Assembly: GCF_002086815.1 (NCBI RefSeq)
Contig: NZ_MVID01000024.1
Location: 48,905 to 112,904 of the forward strand
Reading direction: 5' to 3'
Length of the DNA stretch: 64,000 bases
DNA from: Mycolicibacterium parafortuitum
GTDB lineage: Bacteria > Actinomycetota > Actinomycetes > Mycobacteriales > Mycobacteriaceae
Shown here: in pieces, positions 19,239 through 27,951 of the stretch
Layout of the letters: each line of letters begins with the position of its first letter
Numbering within the stretch: position 1 is the stretch's first letter
Position numbers and translations under genes: made by a program
Notes under the pieces: model-generated
The model's database searches: none
Told to the model about the DNA's origin: nothing
The model's input: the letters and a program-made list of their open reading frames with translations, nothing else

Positions 19239-19253
19239 GATATCACTGATATC
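19239..19253. promoter_or_regulatory. Inverted repeat GATATC-ACT-GATATC, candidate VapB operator
   Basis: Two copies of the palindrome GATATC separated by 3 nt lie 15 bp upstream of vapB, between vapB and the divergent jetA. VapBC complexes usually bind paired palindromes at their own promoter, so this is the best operator candidate; binding is inferred. Confidence 0.5.
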
Positions 19254-19334
19254 GTACGCGGTTCTGCGCGGGCGACGCGGTGGGACGGTGTGATAGTCGG
19301 CGATTCCTGGCAGGAACTTGTCGCCGCGCCTCCC

Positions 19335-19340
19335 TAGTCT
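19335..19340 (+). promoter_or_regulatory. Candidate -10 box (TAGTCT) of the jet operon
   Basis: TAGTCT is followed by exactly 7 nt and the GTG of jetA. No Shine-Dalgarno is present. This supports a leaderless transcript and fixes the jetA start at 19348. Confidence 0.45.
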
Positions 19341-19347
19341 CAAGGTC

Positions 19348-20787
19348 GTGGACTATGCGGCCCTGACCACACTGCGCGAGCGACACCCCGCTTGGCGCCT
19401 GTTGCGCGCGGGTAATGCCGCGCTGGTCCTGTCCTTCCTCGGCCAGTTCTTCGTCGAAGGCAACCGCGGCGCATGCTCCGCCAGTGCACTCGCCGACGCC
19501 CTGGACGACCACCTCTACGCGCTGAACACCGACGAAGTGCGCTACCCGAAACAGCCCCGAGCCTATTTGGAGGACTGGGCCGCCGACGACGCGGGATACC
19601 TCAGGCGGTTCTACCCGCCCGGCGATGACGAGGTCCACTATGAAGCGACCCCGGCATTCGAAAAGGCCTACGCCTGGGTTAACAGCCTACGAGCCAGATC
19701 CTTTGTCGGTACCGAATCCCGGTTGCACACGGTGGTGGCGTTGCTGCGTCAGATCGTGCAGGGCACCGAGACGGAGCCCGAAGTCCGGCTGGCCGATTTG
19801 CGTCGTCGTCGCGATGAGCTCGACGCCGAAATCGCGGCGGTCGAGGCCGGGCACGTTGCCATCCTGGACGCCACCGGAATTCGCGACCGCTATCAACAGC
19901 TGTCGACCACCGCGCGCGAGTTGTTGTCCGATTTCCGCGAGGTCGAGGAGAACTTCCGCCTTCTGGACCGGGCGGCTCGGGAGAAGATCGCCTCCTGGGA
20001 TGGATCAAAAGGAGAACTGCTGGCCGAGCTGATCGGCAGTCGCTCCGAGATCGCCGGCTCTGACCAGGGGCGCAGCTTTCAGGCATTCTTCGACTTCTTA
20101 TTGTCCGAGCAGCGCCAAACCGAGCTTGCCGACTTGCTCGCCAAGGTGACCGCCCTGGACAGCGTCGACGCCGACGAGCGGATCAGGGGTATCCACCACG
20201 ACTGGTCCGAGGCTGCCGACCGCGCGCAGCGCACTGTTCGCCAAATCTCCGAGCAGCTTCGTCGGTTTCTTGACGACCAGGTATGGCTGGAGAATCGGCG
20301 GGTGCTCGATCTGGTGAGGGCGGTTGAGGCCGCTGCCCTTGATGTTCGCGACACCCCGCCGTCGTTCGGCCTCGAGGTCGACGAACCGGGAGTCGATATC
20401 GCCCTGCCGTTCGAGCGCCCGCTCTACCAAACGCCGGTCGCTGTGGCGGTCGAGAGCGGTATCGCCGATGGCACCGACCATGTCGACGCCGACCTGCTGT
20501 TCACCCAGACCTACATCGACCAGATTCGGCTGGCCGAGACCATCCGTGCCGTTCTGCCCGAGAACTCGTCGGCGTTGCTGTCCGACGTCATCGCTGTGCA
20601 TCCCATCGAACAGGGTGCCGCAGAGATCGTCGGTTATCTGGCTCTCAACGACGACGAGGTCAGCATCGACATGGATGACACCGATGAGACAGTGCTGGAC
20701 TATCCCGACCCGGCCAATCCCGACGTCATCAAGCGCGCCCGCCTACCGAAGGTGACGGTGCGACGGCGCGGGAGCCGACGACCATGA
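19348..20787 (+). CDS. jetA: Wadjet JetA / MksF-like kleisin-type subunit (DUF3375)
   Basis: A 479-residue DUF3375 protein, the MksF/EptA/JetA subunit of plasmid-restricting SMC complexes. The N-terminal signature HPAWRLLRAGNAALVLSFLG and FFVEGNRG is diagnostic. The middle (about 140-290) is a long charged helical region with coiled-coil character, consistent with the kleisin-like bridge that binds the SMC heads. The C-terminal region binds the KITE-like JetB in known complexes. GTG 19348 was chosen from the aligned family start (VDYAAL) and the TAGTCT box; a TTG at 19318 is unlikely. Its stop overlaps the jetB ATG by 4 bp. Confidence 0.9.
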   Translation: MDYAALTTLRERHPAWRLLRAGNAALVLSFLGQFFVEGNRGACSASALADALDDHLYALNTDEVRYPKQPRAYLEDWAADDAGYLRRFYPPGDDEVHYEATPAFEKAYAWVNSLRARSFVGTESRLHTVVALLRQIVQGTETEPEVRLADLRRRRDELDAEIAAVEAGHVAILDATGIRDRYQQLSTTARELLSDFREVEENFRLLDRAAREKIASWDGSKGELLAELIGSRSEIAGSDQGRSFQAFFDFLLSEQRQTELADLLAKVTALDSVDADERIRGIHHDWSEAADRAQRTVRQISEQLRRFLDDQVWLENRRVLDLVRAVEAAALDVRDTPPSFGLEVDEPGVDIALPFERPLYQTPVAVAVESGIADGTDHVDADLLFTQTYIDQIRLAETIRAVLPENSSALLSDVIAVHPIEQGAAEIVGYLALNDDEVSIDMDDTDETVLDYPDPANPDVIKRARLPKVTVRRRGSRRP

Positions 20788-21359
20788 GTAACGACCGTGC
20801 CGTCGCGTCGGCCATCATCAGACTCATGCAGGGCGTCGTCTACCGGACATCCGACGAGGACACCTGGCTCACACTGGAACGGCTGGGTGCCGGCGTCCGC
20901 GACCACTTCTCGACCATCGGCGTCGACGTCGTGATCGACGACACCGAGGGCTACGCGTACCTGCGCACACGTCCAGAAGACGACAACGACGAGGCGTTGC
21001 CGCGACTGGTGCGCAGGCGCGCCCTGACCTACAACGTCAGCCTGCTTCTGGTGCTGTTGCGCAAACGACTCGTCGAGTTCGAGACCAGCGGCGGCGAGGG
21101 CCGCTTGGTGTTGAGCACCGAGCAGATCGTCGAGATGCTGCGGCTCTTCCAGGCCGACTCCACCAACGATGCGCGCGTCGTCGACCAGGCCGAGACCACC
21201 ATCAAGAAGGCGGCCGAACTCGGTTTCCTGCGTCAGCTTCGGGGCCAGCGCGACCATTGGGAGGTAAGACGCATCCTCAAGGCCTACGTCGACGCCCAGA
21301 CTCTGAACGATTTCGCTTCCAAACTTCGTGAATACGCCGGAGCGGCCTCCGATGAATGA
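20784..21359 (+). CDS. jetB: Wadjet JetB / MksE-like KITE subunit (DUF4194)
   Basis: A 191-residue DUF4194 protein, the MksE/EptB/JetB winged-helix (KITE) subunit. Visible features are RLMQGVVYR near the start, YAYLRTRPEDD, the long LVRRRALTYNVSLLLVLLRKRLVEFE helix and the C-terminal KKAAELGFLRQL...WEVRRILKAYVDA. In related complexes two copies join JetA to the SMC-like dimer. It overlaps jetA by 4 bp (ATGA) and jetC by 8 bp, so translation of the operon is coupled. Confidence 0.9.
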   Translation: MSNDRAVASAIIRLMQGVVYRTSDEDTWLTLERLGAGVRDHFSTIGVDVVIDDTEGYAYLRTRPEDDNDEALPRLVRRRALTYNVSLLLVLLRKRLVEFETSGGEGRLVLSTEQIVEMLRLFQADSTNDARVVDQAETTIKKAAELGFLRQLRGQRDHWEVRRILKAYVDAQTLNDFASKLREYAGAASDE

Positions 21360-24300
21360 ACCACCTTGCGATGCAATCCAACCCGGCGCGGGATACCGAC
21401 TCCAGTCCGCCGAGGTCTACAACTGGGGAACGTTCGACGGCCATGCCTGGCGGTTCACCCCCGGCACCGACACAGGGTTGCTGACCGGCGACATCGGATC
21501 CGGAAAATCGACGATCGTCGATGCGCTGACCACCATGCTGGTCCCGGCGCACAAGGCCGCCTACAATAAGGCCGCCGGCGCCGACGCCAAAGAGCGCACA
21601 CTGCGCTCCTACGTCGAAGGCCATTACAAATCCGAGCGCAACGAATCCACCGGTAGATCGCGCCCGAAAGGTCTACGGGAGAACAAGCGCACCTACTCGG
21701 TGATTCTCGGTGTGTTCCGCAACCACGGCTACGACGAGACAGTCACTCTGGCTCAGGTGTTCCAGCAGCGTGAGAGCACCGGGCAGCCCTATCGATTCTT
21801 TGTGACCGCCACCAAGGAACTGTCCATCGCGACCGATTTCGCCGATTTCGGCACCGACCTCCGCGACCTGCGCAGGCGGTTGCGTGGTGCCGGGGCCGAG
21901 ATCTTCGATGAGTTCCCGAAGTACTCCACCTCATTGCGTCGACTGCTCGGTATCCGTTCTGAGCAGGCCCTCGAACTGTTCCACCAGACCGTGTCGATGA
22001 AATCGGTCGGGAACCTGAATGATTTCGTTCGCGACCATATGCTCGAACCCAGCGATTCAACGGAGCGTGTCCGCGAAATCATCGTTCACTTTGAGGATTT
22101 GACGAAAGCTCACGACGCCGTCAAACGCGCCCGCGAGCAACTCGAGGCGTTGCAGCCGATCGTGGATACCGCGGCGAAATACGACGCCACTCTCACGGAA
22201 CGCGCGGGGCTGGAGCTCGAGCGCGCGGCGGTACGCCTGTTCATCGCCGAGTTGCGCTCCGGATTGCTTGCCGACGAGATCACTCGGCTGGAAGCCGACG
22301 GCGCGTCGCTGATGACCCAGTTGGACACCGCCGAAGCCGAACAGCGAAGGTTCGGCCACGAGCGCGACTCACTGATCGAGGAGCGCGCCAAAGCGGGCGG
22401 AGACCGGATCGGCGAGCTGGAGCGACTCGCCGCTGATGCCCGCGGGGAGGCGAATGCGCGAAGCCAGACAAAGGCATTGTTTGACGCCGCGGTGGCAGAG
22501 GCCGGCCTCGAGCCTGTCGCCGACGGTGACGCGTTCGCCGCCCTCGGCGCCAAGGTCGCCGCCGAACGCCTCCAGCTGACCGATGCGAAACGTGACCTCG
22601 ACATCGCGACAGTCGACGCGATCGGTCGTGAGCGGGAGCACCAACGCAGATGCGACGCGATCGCCGGGGAGGTAGCAAGTCTGGAGCAGCGCACCGACAA
22701 CCTGCCGCAGGAGCAGGTGATGGTGCGGGCCGAGATGTGCGCGGCGCTGGGGTTGACACCGGAAGACGTGCCTTATGCCGGTGAGCTGCTCGATGTCCAC
22801 GACGATCATGCGCAGTGGCGGGGTGCCGCTGAACGCGTGCTGCGCGGGTTCGCGTTGTCGTTGCTGGTGCCGCAACGGCATTACGACGCGGTCACCGCTT
22901 GGGTGAACGGGCGCAGGCTCTCCTTCGGCGGCCGCGGGGCAAAACTGGTCTACGAACGCGTCCCCCAGTATCGGGTGCGACTGCAACCGACGGCACACGA
23001 CGGCTTGATGCTGGCCGACTGCATTGAAGTCCGAGACGGGCAGTTCGAGGAGTACCTGCGCGCCGAGCTGATGAAGCGCGCCGACTTCCGCTGTGCAGCA
23101 ACGCTTGATGAGTTCCGCGCCGAGCGTCGCGCGGTCACCCGCGAAGGCCAGGTGCGTTCGGGAGACCGTCATGAGAAGGACGACCGTCACCGAGTCGACG
23201 ATCCCAGGCGTTGGGTGCTGGGCTGGGTCAACGAACGCAAGATCGCCGCGATGCGTGCCGAACTGGCCGAGTTGGAAGCCCGACGGGACGACGCGGCGGC
23301 CGAAGCCGCACGGTTCGTGAACGAGCGCGACGCCGTGCAGAGCAGACTGGAAGCGTTGCGCAGTGTCGAGGGGTTCCGATCCTGGAGTGAGATCGATGCC
23401 GAAGAGGCACAATCACGGGCAGAATCCTATGACGCGGAACGAATTCGGATTCAGGCCGGATCGACCCGACTGGTGGAGATCACGCAGGCGCTTGAGCGCA
23501 ACGCCGGCAACGCCGCCGCGGTGGCTGATCTGATCAAGAAGCTCACCGGCACGTTGGCGACCGCACAGACGAGAATGAATCAGGCACAGCAGGAGCAGAA
23601 CCGCGACGACGCGTTCGTCGCCGCGCAAGCGCCGGATCAACGAGAGAAGGCCCGCGCGTCGTACCCGGCTCTGACTGCACGACTGGCGGATAACCCGCCC
23701 GCCCACCCCGCGGACTGCGCCACCTCCGAGTCGGCATTGTCTGAAGACCTGCACCGGCGTATCGAGAGATTGTCCGGTCAGCTCAACGGGCACGCGTTGA
23801 ACCTGACCCAGCACATGACGGCGGTCCTGAACCGATGGCAGGAACTGCGGGCCGACATGGACGTCAATGTCGAATCCCGAGCAGACTTTTTGGCCTTCCG
23901 GGAGCGGGTCGCCACCGACGACCTGCCCCGGTTCGAAAGCGAGTTCAAAGAACAGCTCAACAAGAACGCCATCCAAGAATTGGCAGGGTTCAACAACTGG
24001 TTGGGCCGGCAGGCGACCGCCATCGACGAGCGCGTCGGCCGAATCAACGAGGCCCTGGGTGCGGTGCCTTACAACCCGGGCCGATACATCAAATTGGAAA
24101 AGGAACCGACCAGCAATCAGGATGTCGCGCAGTTCCGCTCGGATCTCCGCAGCCTCACCAACGACGCACTCACCGTCGACGGCGACCAGTATTCCGAACA
24201 GCGATTCCTGGACGTGAAGCGGATCATCGAGCGCTTCCGGGGGCGCGACGGTTACGCAGAGTCGGACAAGAACTGGACCCGCCGCGTTACCGACGTGCGA

Positions 24301-24723
24301 AACTGGTTCGTGTTCTCGGCCTCCGAGCGTGATGTCGACACCGACGTCGAGTGGGAGCACTACAGCGACTCCGATGGCAAGTCCGGTGGGCAGAAAGAGA
24401 AGCTGGCCTACACCATTCTCGCGGCCTCGCTGGCCTACCAGTTCGGACTGGAATGGGGCGTCGAACGATCCCGCGACTTTCGCTTCGCTGTCATCGACGA
24501 GGCATTCGGGCGGGGCTCCGATGTATCCACACGGTATGCCCTCGATCTGTTCGCGACACTGGGATTGCAGCTGCTGATCGTGACCCCTCTGCAGAAGGTG
24601 CATGTCATCGAGCCGTACGTGAAATCGATTGGGATCGTCGACAATCCGACTGGAACCTTCTCACGGTTGCAGACGATGACCATCGAGGAATACCGGGACC
24701 GGCGAGACCGGCCACGACGGTGA
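21352..24723 (+). CDS. jetC: Wadjet JetC / MksB-like SMC ATPase
   Basis: A 1123-residue SMC/SbcC-like ATPase. Walker A G46-DIGSGKST is near the N-terminus. The two coiled-coil arms (about 260-480 and 620-800) flank a globular hinge near 470-600. The ABC signature SGGQKEKLAYTI (about 1010) and Walker B FAVIDEAFG (about 1045) are at the C-terminus, with a following RY/TPLQKVH region. All ATPase motifs are intact. In Wadjet the complex extrudes DNA loops and recognises closed circular plasmids. The ATG at 21352 overlaps jetB; an alternative GTG at 21328 lies further inside jetB and is less likely. Confidence 0.92.
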   Translation: MNEPPCDAIQPGAGYRLQSAEVYNWGTFDGHAWRFTPGTDTGLLTGDIGSGKSTIVDALTTMLVPAHKAAYNKAAGADAKERTLRSYVEGHYKSERNESTGRSRPKGLRENKRTYSVILGVFRNHGYDETVTLAQVFQQRESTGQPYRFFVTATKELSIATDFADFGTDLRDLRRRLRGAGAEIFDEFPKYSTSLRRLLGIRSEQALELFHQTVSMKSVGNLNDFVRDHMLEPSDSTERVREIIVHFEDLTKAHDAVKRAREQLEALQPIVDTAAKYDATLTERAGLELERAAVRLFIAELRSGLLADEITRLEADGASLMTQLDTAEAEQRRFGHERDSLIEERAKAGGDRIGELERLAADARGEANARSQTKALFDAAVAEAGLEPVADGDAFAALGAKVAAERLQLTDAKRDLDIATVDAIGREREHQRRCDAIAGEVASLEQRTDNLPQEQVMVRAEMCAALGLTPEDVPYAGELLDVHDDHAQWRGAAERVLRGFALSLLVPQRHYDAVTAWVNGRRLSFGGRGAKLVYERVPQYRVRLQPTAHDGLMLADCIEVRDGQFEEYLRAELMKRADFRCAATLDEFRAERRAVTREGQVRSGDRHEKDDRHRVDDPRRWVLGWVNERKIAAMRAELAELEARRDDAAAEAARFVNERDAVQSRLEALRSVEGFRSWSEIDAEEAQSRAESYDAERIRIQAGSTRLVEITQALERNAGNAAAVADLIKKLTGTLATAQTRMNQAQQEQNRDDAFVAAQAPDQREKARASYPALTARLADNPPAHPADCATSESALSEDLHRRIERLSGQLNGHALNLTQHMTAVLNRWQELRADMDVNVESRADFLAFRERVATDDLPRFESEFKEQLNKNAIQELAGFNNWLGRQATAIDERVGRINEALGAVPYNPGRYIKLEKEPTSNQDVAQFRSDLRSLTNDALTVDGDQYSEQRFLDVKRIIERFRGRDGYAESDKNWTRRVTDVRNWFVFSASERDVDTDVEWEHYSDSDGKSGGQKEKLAYTILAASLAYQFGLEWGVERSRDFRFAVIDEAFGRGSDVSTRYALDLFATLGLQLLIVTPLQKVHVIEPYVKSIGIVDNPTGTFSRLQTMTIEEYRDRRDRPRR

Positions 24724-25874
24724 GTTCACCTGGATGGACCACGGTCGGTGACATCGTCACAAGGCTCAGGCGGCGGTGGGACGACGGCTCGCTGCTGACG
24801 GCTCACGCCAAGGACGAACCGTTCGGGCCGGTTGACGTGCCGCTGCGCGGTCCCGCGCCGGCTGCGATCGGCGATGACATTGCCGCTGTACGGGAGTGGG
24901 TAGCCGCATTGGATGCCGGGCGGCGCAACGATACCTGCTACGAGCTGGAGTGGAAATCAGTTGGAGGCAGGAAGATCGGCCGCAACGAACTACCTGCCCG
25001 AGCGGTGCTACGTCGACGCGACCAGGTGTGGGCCCTACTCGGCGTGACCGAAACAGTGCGTCGTTTCGACGACCTTCTGGAGGCGTCCCGTCCGCAACCG
25101 CGGGTGCGGGAATGGATCACTGAGCATCCGCACCAGGCTCTGACGTTGACGCCGCAGATGCCGCAACTGATCGCCGCGTACGAATGGCTCGACATGCACC
25201 GGGAGTCGCGCCGCTATCTCCGTGAGATCAGCGCGCCTGGAGTGGACACCAAGTTCGTCGAGCGACACCGATCGGAGTTGGCGGCCATGTTGGGGGTCGC
25301 GGCGTCATCGTCGGGGTTCCTGCGCGAACTCGGCCTGCGGCCCAAACCTGCTCTGGTCCGGTTACGGCCGTCGCCGTCGCTGGGCCTGCCCGCGGCGCTC
25401 ACCGAACTGGCAGTGCGCGCTGACGAACTCGCCCGACTTCAGATGCGGCCGCGGGTTGCGGTCATCGTCGAAAACGAGATCAGCTACCTGAGCGTCGATG
25501 TTCCAGATGGCGGAATAGTCCTGTGGGGTAAGGGCTTCGATGTTGACAATATCGGCCGCTTGCCGTGGCTGCGAGGTGCTGAGGTCGTCTACTGGGGAGA
25601 TATCGACACCCATGGATTCGCGATATTGGACCGGCTGCGGGCGTGGCTGCCGGCGGCGCGGTCGGTGTTGATGGATCGGAGGACCCTGATGGCGCATCGC
25701 GATCGGTGGGTGACAGAAGAGCGGCCAGCGAGGTCGGCGCTTACGCGCCTGACGCCCGAAGAGTCGAACCTCTATACGGACCTGGTGGAGGCGGTCGTGG
25801 GTGACCGGGTGCGCCTCGAACAGGAGCGCGTCGATTGGAGCTGGGCCGAGGAGCACCTCCATGGGACCGTGTGA
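24720..25874 (+). CDS. jetD: Wadjet JetD / MksG-like nuclease subunit (DUF3322-DUF2220)
   Basis: A 384-residue protein with an N-terminal DUF3322 arm (TVGDIVTRLRRRWDDGSLL onwards) and a C-terminal DUF2220 Toprim-like nuclease domain. Toprim landmarks are visible: a Glu in VAVIVENEISYL and the D-x-D in YWGDIDTHGFAIL, followed by LMDRRTLMAHRDRW. In characterised systems this subunit cuts the plasmid that the SMC motor has captured. The GTG start overlaps the jetC stop by 4 bp (GTGA). Catalytic acidic residues appear intact, so the system is probably active. Confidence 0.9.
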   Translation: MSSPGWTTVGDIVTRLRRRWDDGSLLTAHAKDEPFGPVDVPLRGPAPAAIGDDIAAVREWVAALDAGRRNDTCYELEWKSVGGRKIGRNELPARAVLRRRDQVWALLGVTETVRRFDDLLEASRPQPRVREWITEHPHQALTLTPQMPQLIAAYEWLDMHRESRRYLREISAPGVDTKFVERHRSELAAMLGVAASSSGFLRELGLRPKPALVRLRPSPSLGLPAALTELAVRADELARLQMRPRVAVIVENEISYLSVDVPDGGIVLWGKGFDVDNIGRLPWLRGAEVVYWGDIDTHGFAILDRLRAWLPAARSVLMDRRTLMAHRDRWVTEERPARSALTRLTPEESNLYTDLVEAVVGDRVRLEQERVDWSWAEEHLHGTV

Positions 25875-25911
25875 TGCGCGGGCCCTTGCGCCTACACGCG
25901 TGCGGTGCGGA

Positions 25912-25917
25912 TAGGGT
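25912..25917 (+). promoter_or_regulatory. Candidate -10 box (TAGGGT) for the CoA-transferase gene
   Basis: TAGGGT lies 7 nt before the ATG at 25925 without a ribosome-binding site between them; probable leaderless start. Confidence 0.4.
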
Positions 25918-25924
25918 TCCCGCC

Positions 25925-27076
25925 ATGCCTTCTGCGGGACCGTTGTCCGGAGTGAAAGTCGTCGACCTGACCGCCGTCGTCGCGGGGCCGTACTGCACTC
26001 AGATGATGGCCGACATGGGCGCCGACGTCGTCAAAGTCGAGGCGCCGCAGGGCGACAACGCGCGCTACATCTCCGTCGGCCCCGAGCCCGGGCTCAGCGG
26101 CGTGTTCACCAACGTCAACCGCGGCAAGCGCAGCGTCGTGCTCGACTTGCAGACCGAGGTCGGCACGCAGGCCTTGCGCGCGCTCATAAAGCAGGCCGAC
26201 GTCTTCATCCACTCGATGCGTGCCGCCGCGATCGCCAAACTCGGTTTCGATTATCCGGCCGTCGCCGCGCTCAACCCGTCGATCGTCTACACCAACTGCT
26301 ACGGCTACGGCCGCAGCGGACCATACGCGGCCCGACCCGCCTACGACGACACCATCCAGGCCGAGTGCGGACTGGCCGCGGTGCAGGAAGAGCTCACCGG
26401 CACAGCCGGATACGTCGGCTCGATCATGGCCGACAAGGTGTGCGGATTGACCGCGCTGAACGCGACGATGATGGCGCTGTTCCACCGGGCCCGCACCGGT
26501 GAGGGCCAGGAAGTCGAAGTGCCGATGTTCGAGACGATGGCGGCGTTCATGTTGGTCGAGCACGCCAACGGCGCGATGTTCGACCCGCCCCTGGGGCCGG
26601 CGCTGTATCCCCGCACGGTCGCCCGCAACCGCCGCCCCTATCAGACCCGTGACGGGCATATCGCCGCACTGATCTACAACGACAAGCAGTGGCACGCGTT
26701 CGTCGATGCGGTGCAACCGGATTGGGACACCGACCGCTACGCGACGATGGCCGCCCGCGCCGCCGACATCGACACCGTCTACGGCCTGATCGGCGATGTT
26801 CTCCGCACCCGGACCACCGCGGAGTGGTTGGCGTTGTTCGACGAACTCGGCATCCCGGCCTCACCGTTGCGCAGCACCGACGACCTGTTCACCGATCCCC
26901 ACCTCGAGGCCGTCGGCTTCTTCGAAACCGTGGAGACCGAGCACGGTCCTGTGCGTTTTCCCGGTGTCCCGACCGGCTTCTCCCGCACACCGGGGCGGGT
27001 GCGGGGCCGCGCGCCCCGGCTGGGGGAGCACACCGCCGAGGTGCTCGCCGAGATCGGCGTCGCGCCGACGAATTAG
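25925..27076 (+). CDS. CaiB/BaiF-type (family III) CoA-transferase
   Basis: A 383-residue family III CoA-transferase. It begins with LSGVKVVDLTAVVAGPYCTQMMADMGADVVKVE, the family N-terminus. The catalytic Asp is in the GSIMADKVCGLTALNA segment (equivalent to Asp169 of formyl-CoA transferase), and EVEVPMFETMAAFMLVEH follows. These enzymes move CoA between carboxylic acids through an aspartyl anhydride. Mycobacteria carry many with roles in fatty-acid, bile-acid or methyl-branched acyl metabolism; the substrate is not inferable. It lies 50 bp after jetD but has its own probable promoter. Confidence 0.9.
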   Translation: MPSAGPLSGVKVVDLTAVVAGPYCTQMMADMGADVVKVEAPQGDNARYISVGPEPGLSGVFTNVNRGKRSVVLDLQTEVGTQALRALIKQADVFIHSMRAAAIAKLGFDYPAVAALNPSIVYTNCYGYGRSGPYAARPAYDDTIQAECGLAAVQEELTGTAGYVGSIMADKVCGLTALNATMMALFHRARTGEGQEVEVPMFETMAAFMLVEHANGAMFDPPLGPALYPRTVARNRRPYQTRDGHIAALIYNDKQWHAFVDAVQPDWDTDRYATMAARAADIDTVYGLIGDVLRTRTTAEWLALFDELGIPASPLRSTDDLFTDPHLEAVGFFETVETEHGPVRFPGVPTGFSRTPGRVRGRAPRLGEHTAEVLAEIGVAPTN

Positions 27077-27101
27077 GCTGTGATGCCGAGAGATTCGTGC
27101 G

Positions 27102-27410
27102 TCACCTGGGCGGGCAGTACGTCATGTTCGCGAGGACGACGTAATCCGCGGCGCTTTCCCAGTCCAGATCAGAGTTGGCAGCCAACACCAATGCGACGAC
27201 GCGCGAATGCGGCGTGCCGAGGTCGAGTTCGCGGCAGATCGCGTATGCGCCCTGGATGGTCGTGTACGAATTGAAGACCGTGATCCCCACCTGCTGCAGC
27301 CGGTTGAGAAACGCGGCATCCTGGGGCGCCGCGCCCGCGGGTGCGGCGAGGCCCACCGCCGTGGTCACCGCCAGCCCCGCGATGGTGCCGAGCATTGTGG
27401 AGATCTTCAT
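27102..27410 (-). CDS. Secreted DUF732-family small protein
   Basis: A 102-residue protein. A signal peptide (MKISTMLGTIAGLAVTTAVG, cleaved near APAGAA-AP) precedes a single DUF732 domain: DAAFLNRLQQVGI, the conserved Cys in AICRELDLG, and the C-terminal Cys in ANMTYCPP, expected to form a disulfide. DUF732 proteins are numerous in mycobacteria and are secreted; function is unknown. It converges with the CoA-transferase gene (25 bp gap). Confidence 0.85.
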   Translation of the reverse strand: MKISTMLGTIAGLAVTTAVGLAAPAGAAPQDAAFLNRLQQVGITVFNSYTTIQGAYAICRELDLGTPHSRVVALVLAANSDLDWESAADYVVLANMTYCPPR

Positions 27411-27951
27411 GTCATCCCTGTATCCGCAGCCGTAGACGGGCTGGCAAATGTCGTTGACCCGGGGTCTTTCGTTGCCGGAGGCGTATCTGCGGGCAAGCGT
27501 AGCTCCGATGTGTGACAACGCCCAGCCCTTCAGGACGCGGCCCCCAGCGAAGGTTGCACACGGAAGAGAACGGGACGTTGCGCGGCGCGATACGCCTCGG
27601 TGTGTAACGCTACGGCGAGTCCGTGCGACAGAAGACATCGCAGACACGGTGCAGGTTCACCGCGCCGCGCGGGGATCGGGGAGTTTCGGGCAGCGTCGCG
27701 CTGACGAGGGGTTGAGCGTGGCGGATGTGACTCATGGTGCAGATCGGGCAATTGATGCTTGATTGCCGCAATGTCGCGGGACATCCCCGATTCCCTTTGT
27801 CGGTGGGGAGGCGGATCATCAGTCGCAAGGCTGCCGCTTGATGCTTGAGGGCAAACAGTGCGCAGGTACGGGGGAGGCGCCGCGCATTGCGGGCGCACAG
27901 GTCGGGTAGGGGCGCAGGCTCACACCCGGGCGAGATTGCGGGGGATCGAGA
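27411..27951. other. 541-bp intergenic region with a hairpin and short repeats
   Basis: No convincing gene is seen on either strand; the open frames have no family features. The region holds an inverted repeat GGCAAT-9 nt-ATTGCC at 27747-27767, and the 11-mer TTGATGCTTGA occurs twice (27752-27762 and 27838-27848). The stretch should contain the promoters for the divergent DUF732 and zinc-ribbon genes. Nothing else is recognised. Confidence 0.4.

Noticed and set aside
19318..19347. TTG at 19318 as the jetA start
   Set aside because: The family N-terminus aligns with the GTG at 19348, which also has a TANNNT box exactly 7 nt before it.
24351..24719. Long open frame upstream of jetD inside jetC
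   Set aside because: This part is an out-of-frame shadow of the jetC C-terminus. jetD homologues start at the TVGDIV region, matching GTG 24720.
27530..27898. 122-residue open frame on the minus strand in the 27.4-28 kb gap
   Set aside because: It has Arg/Pro/Ala-rich shadow-like composition, no ribosome-binding site and no family features. The region is more likely regulatory.
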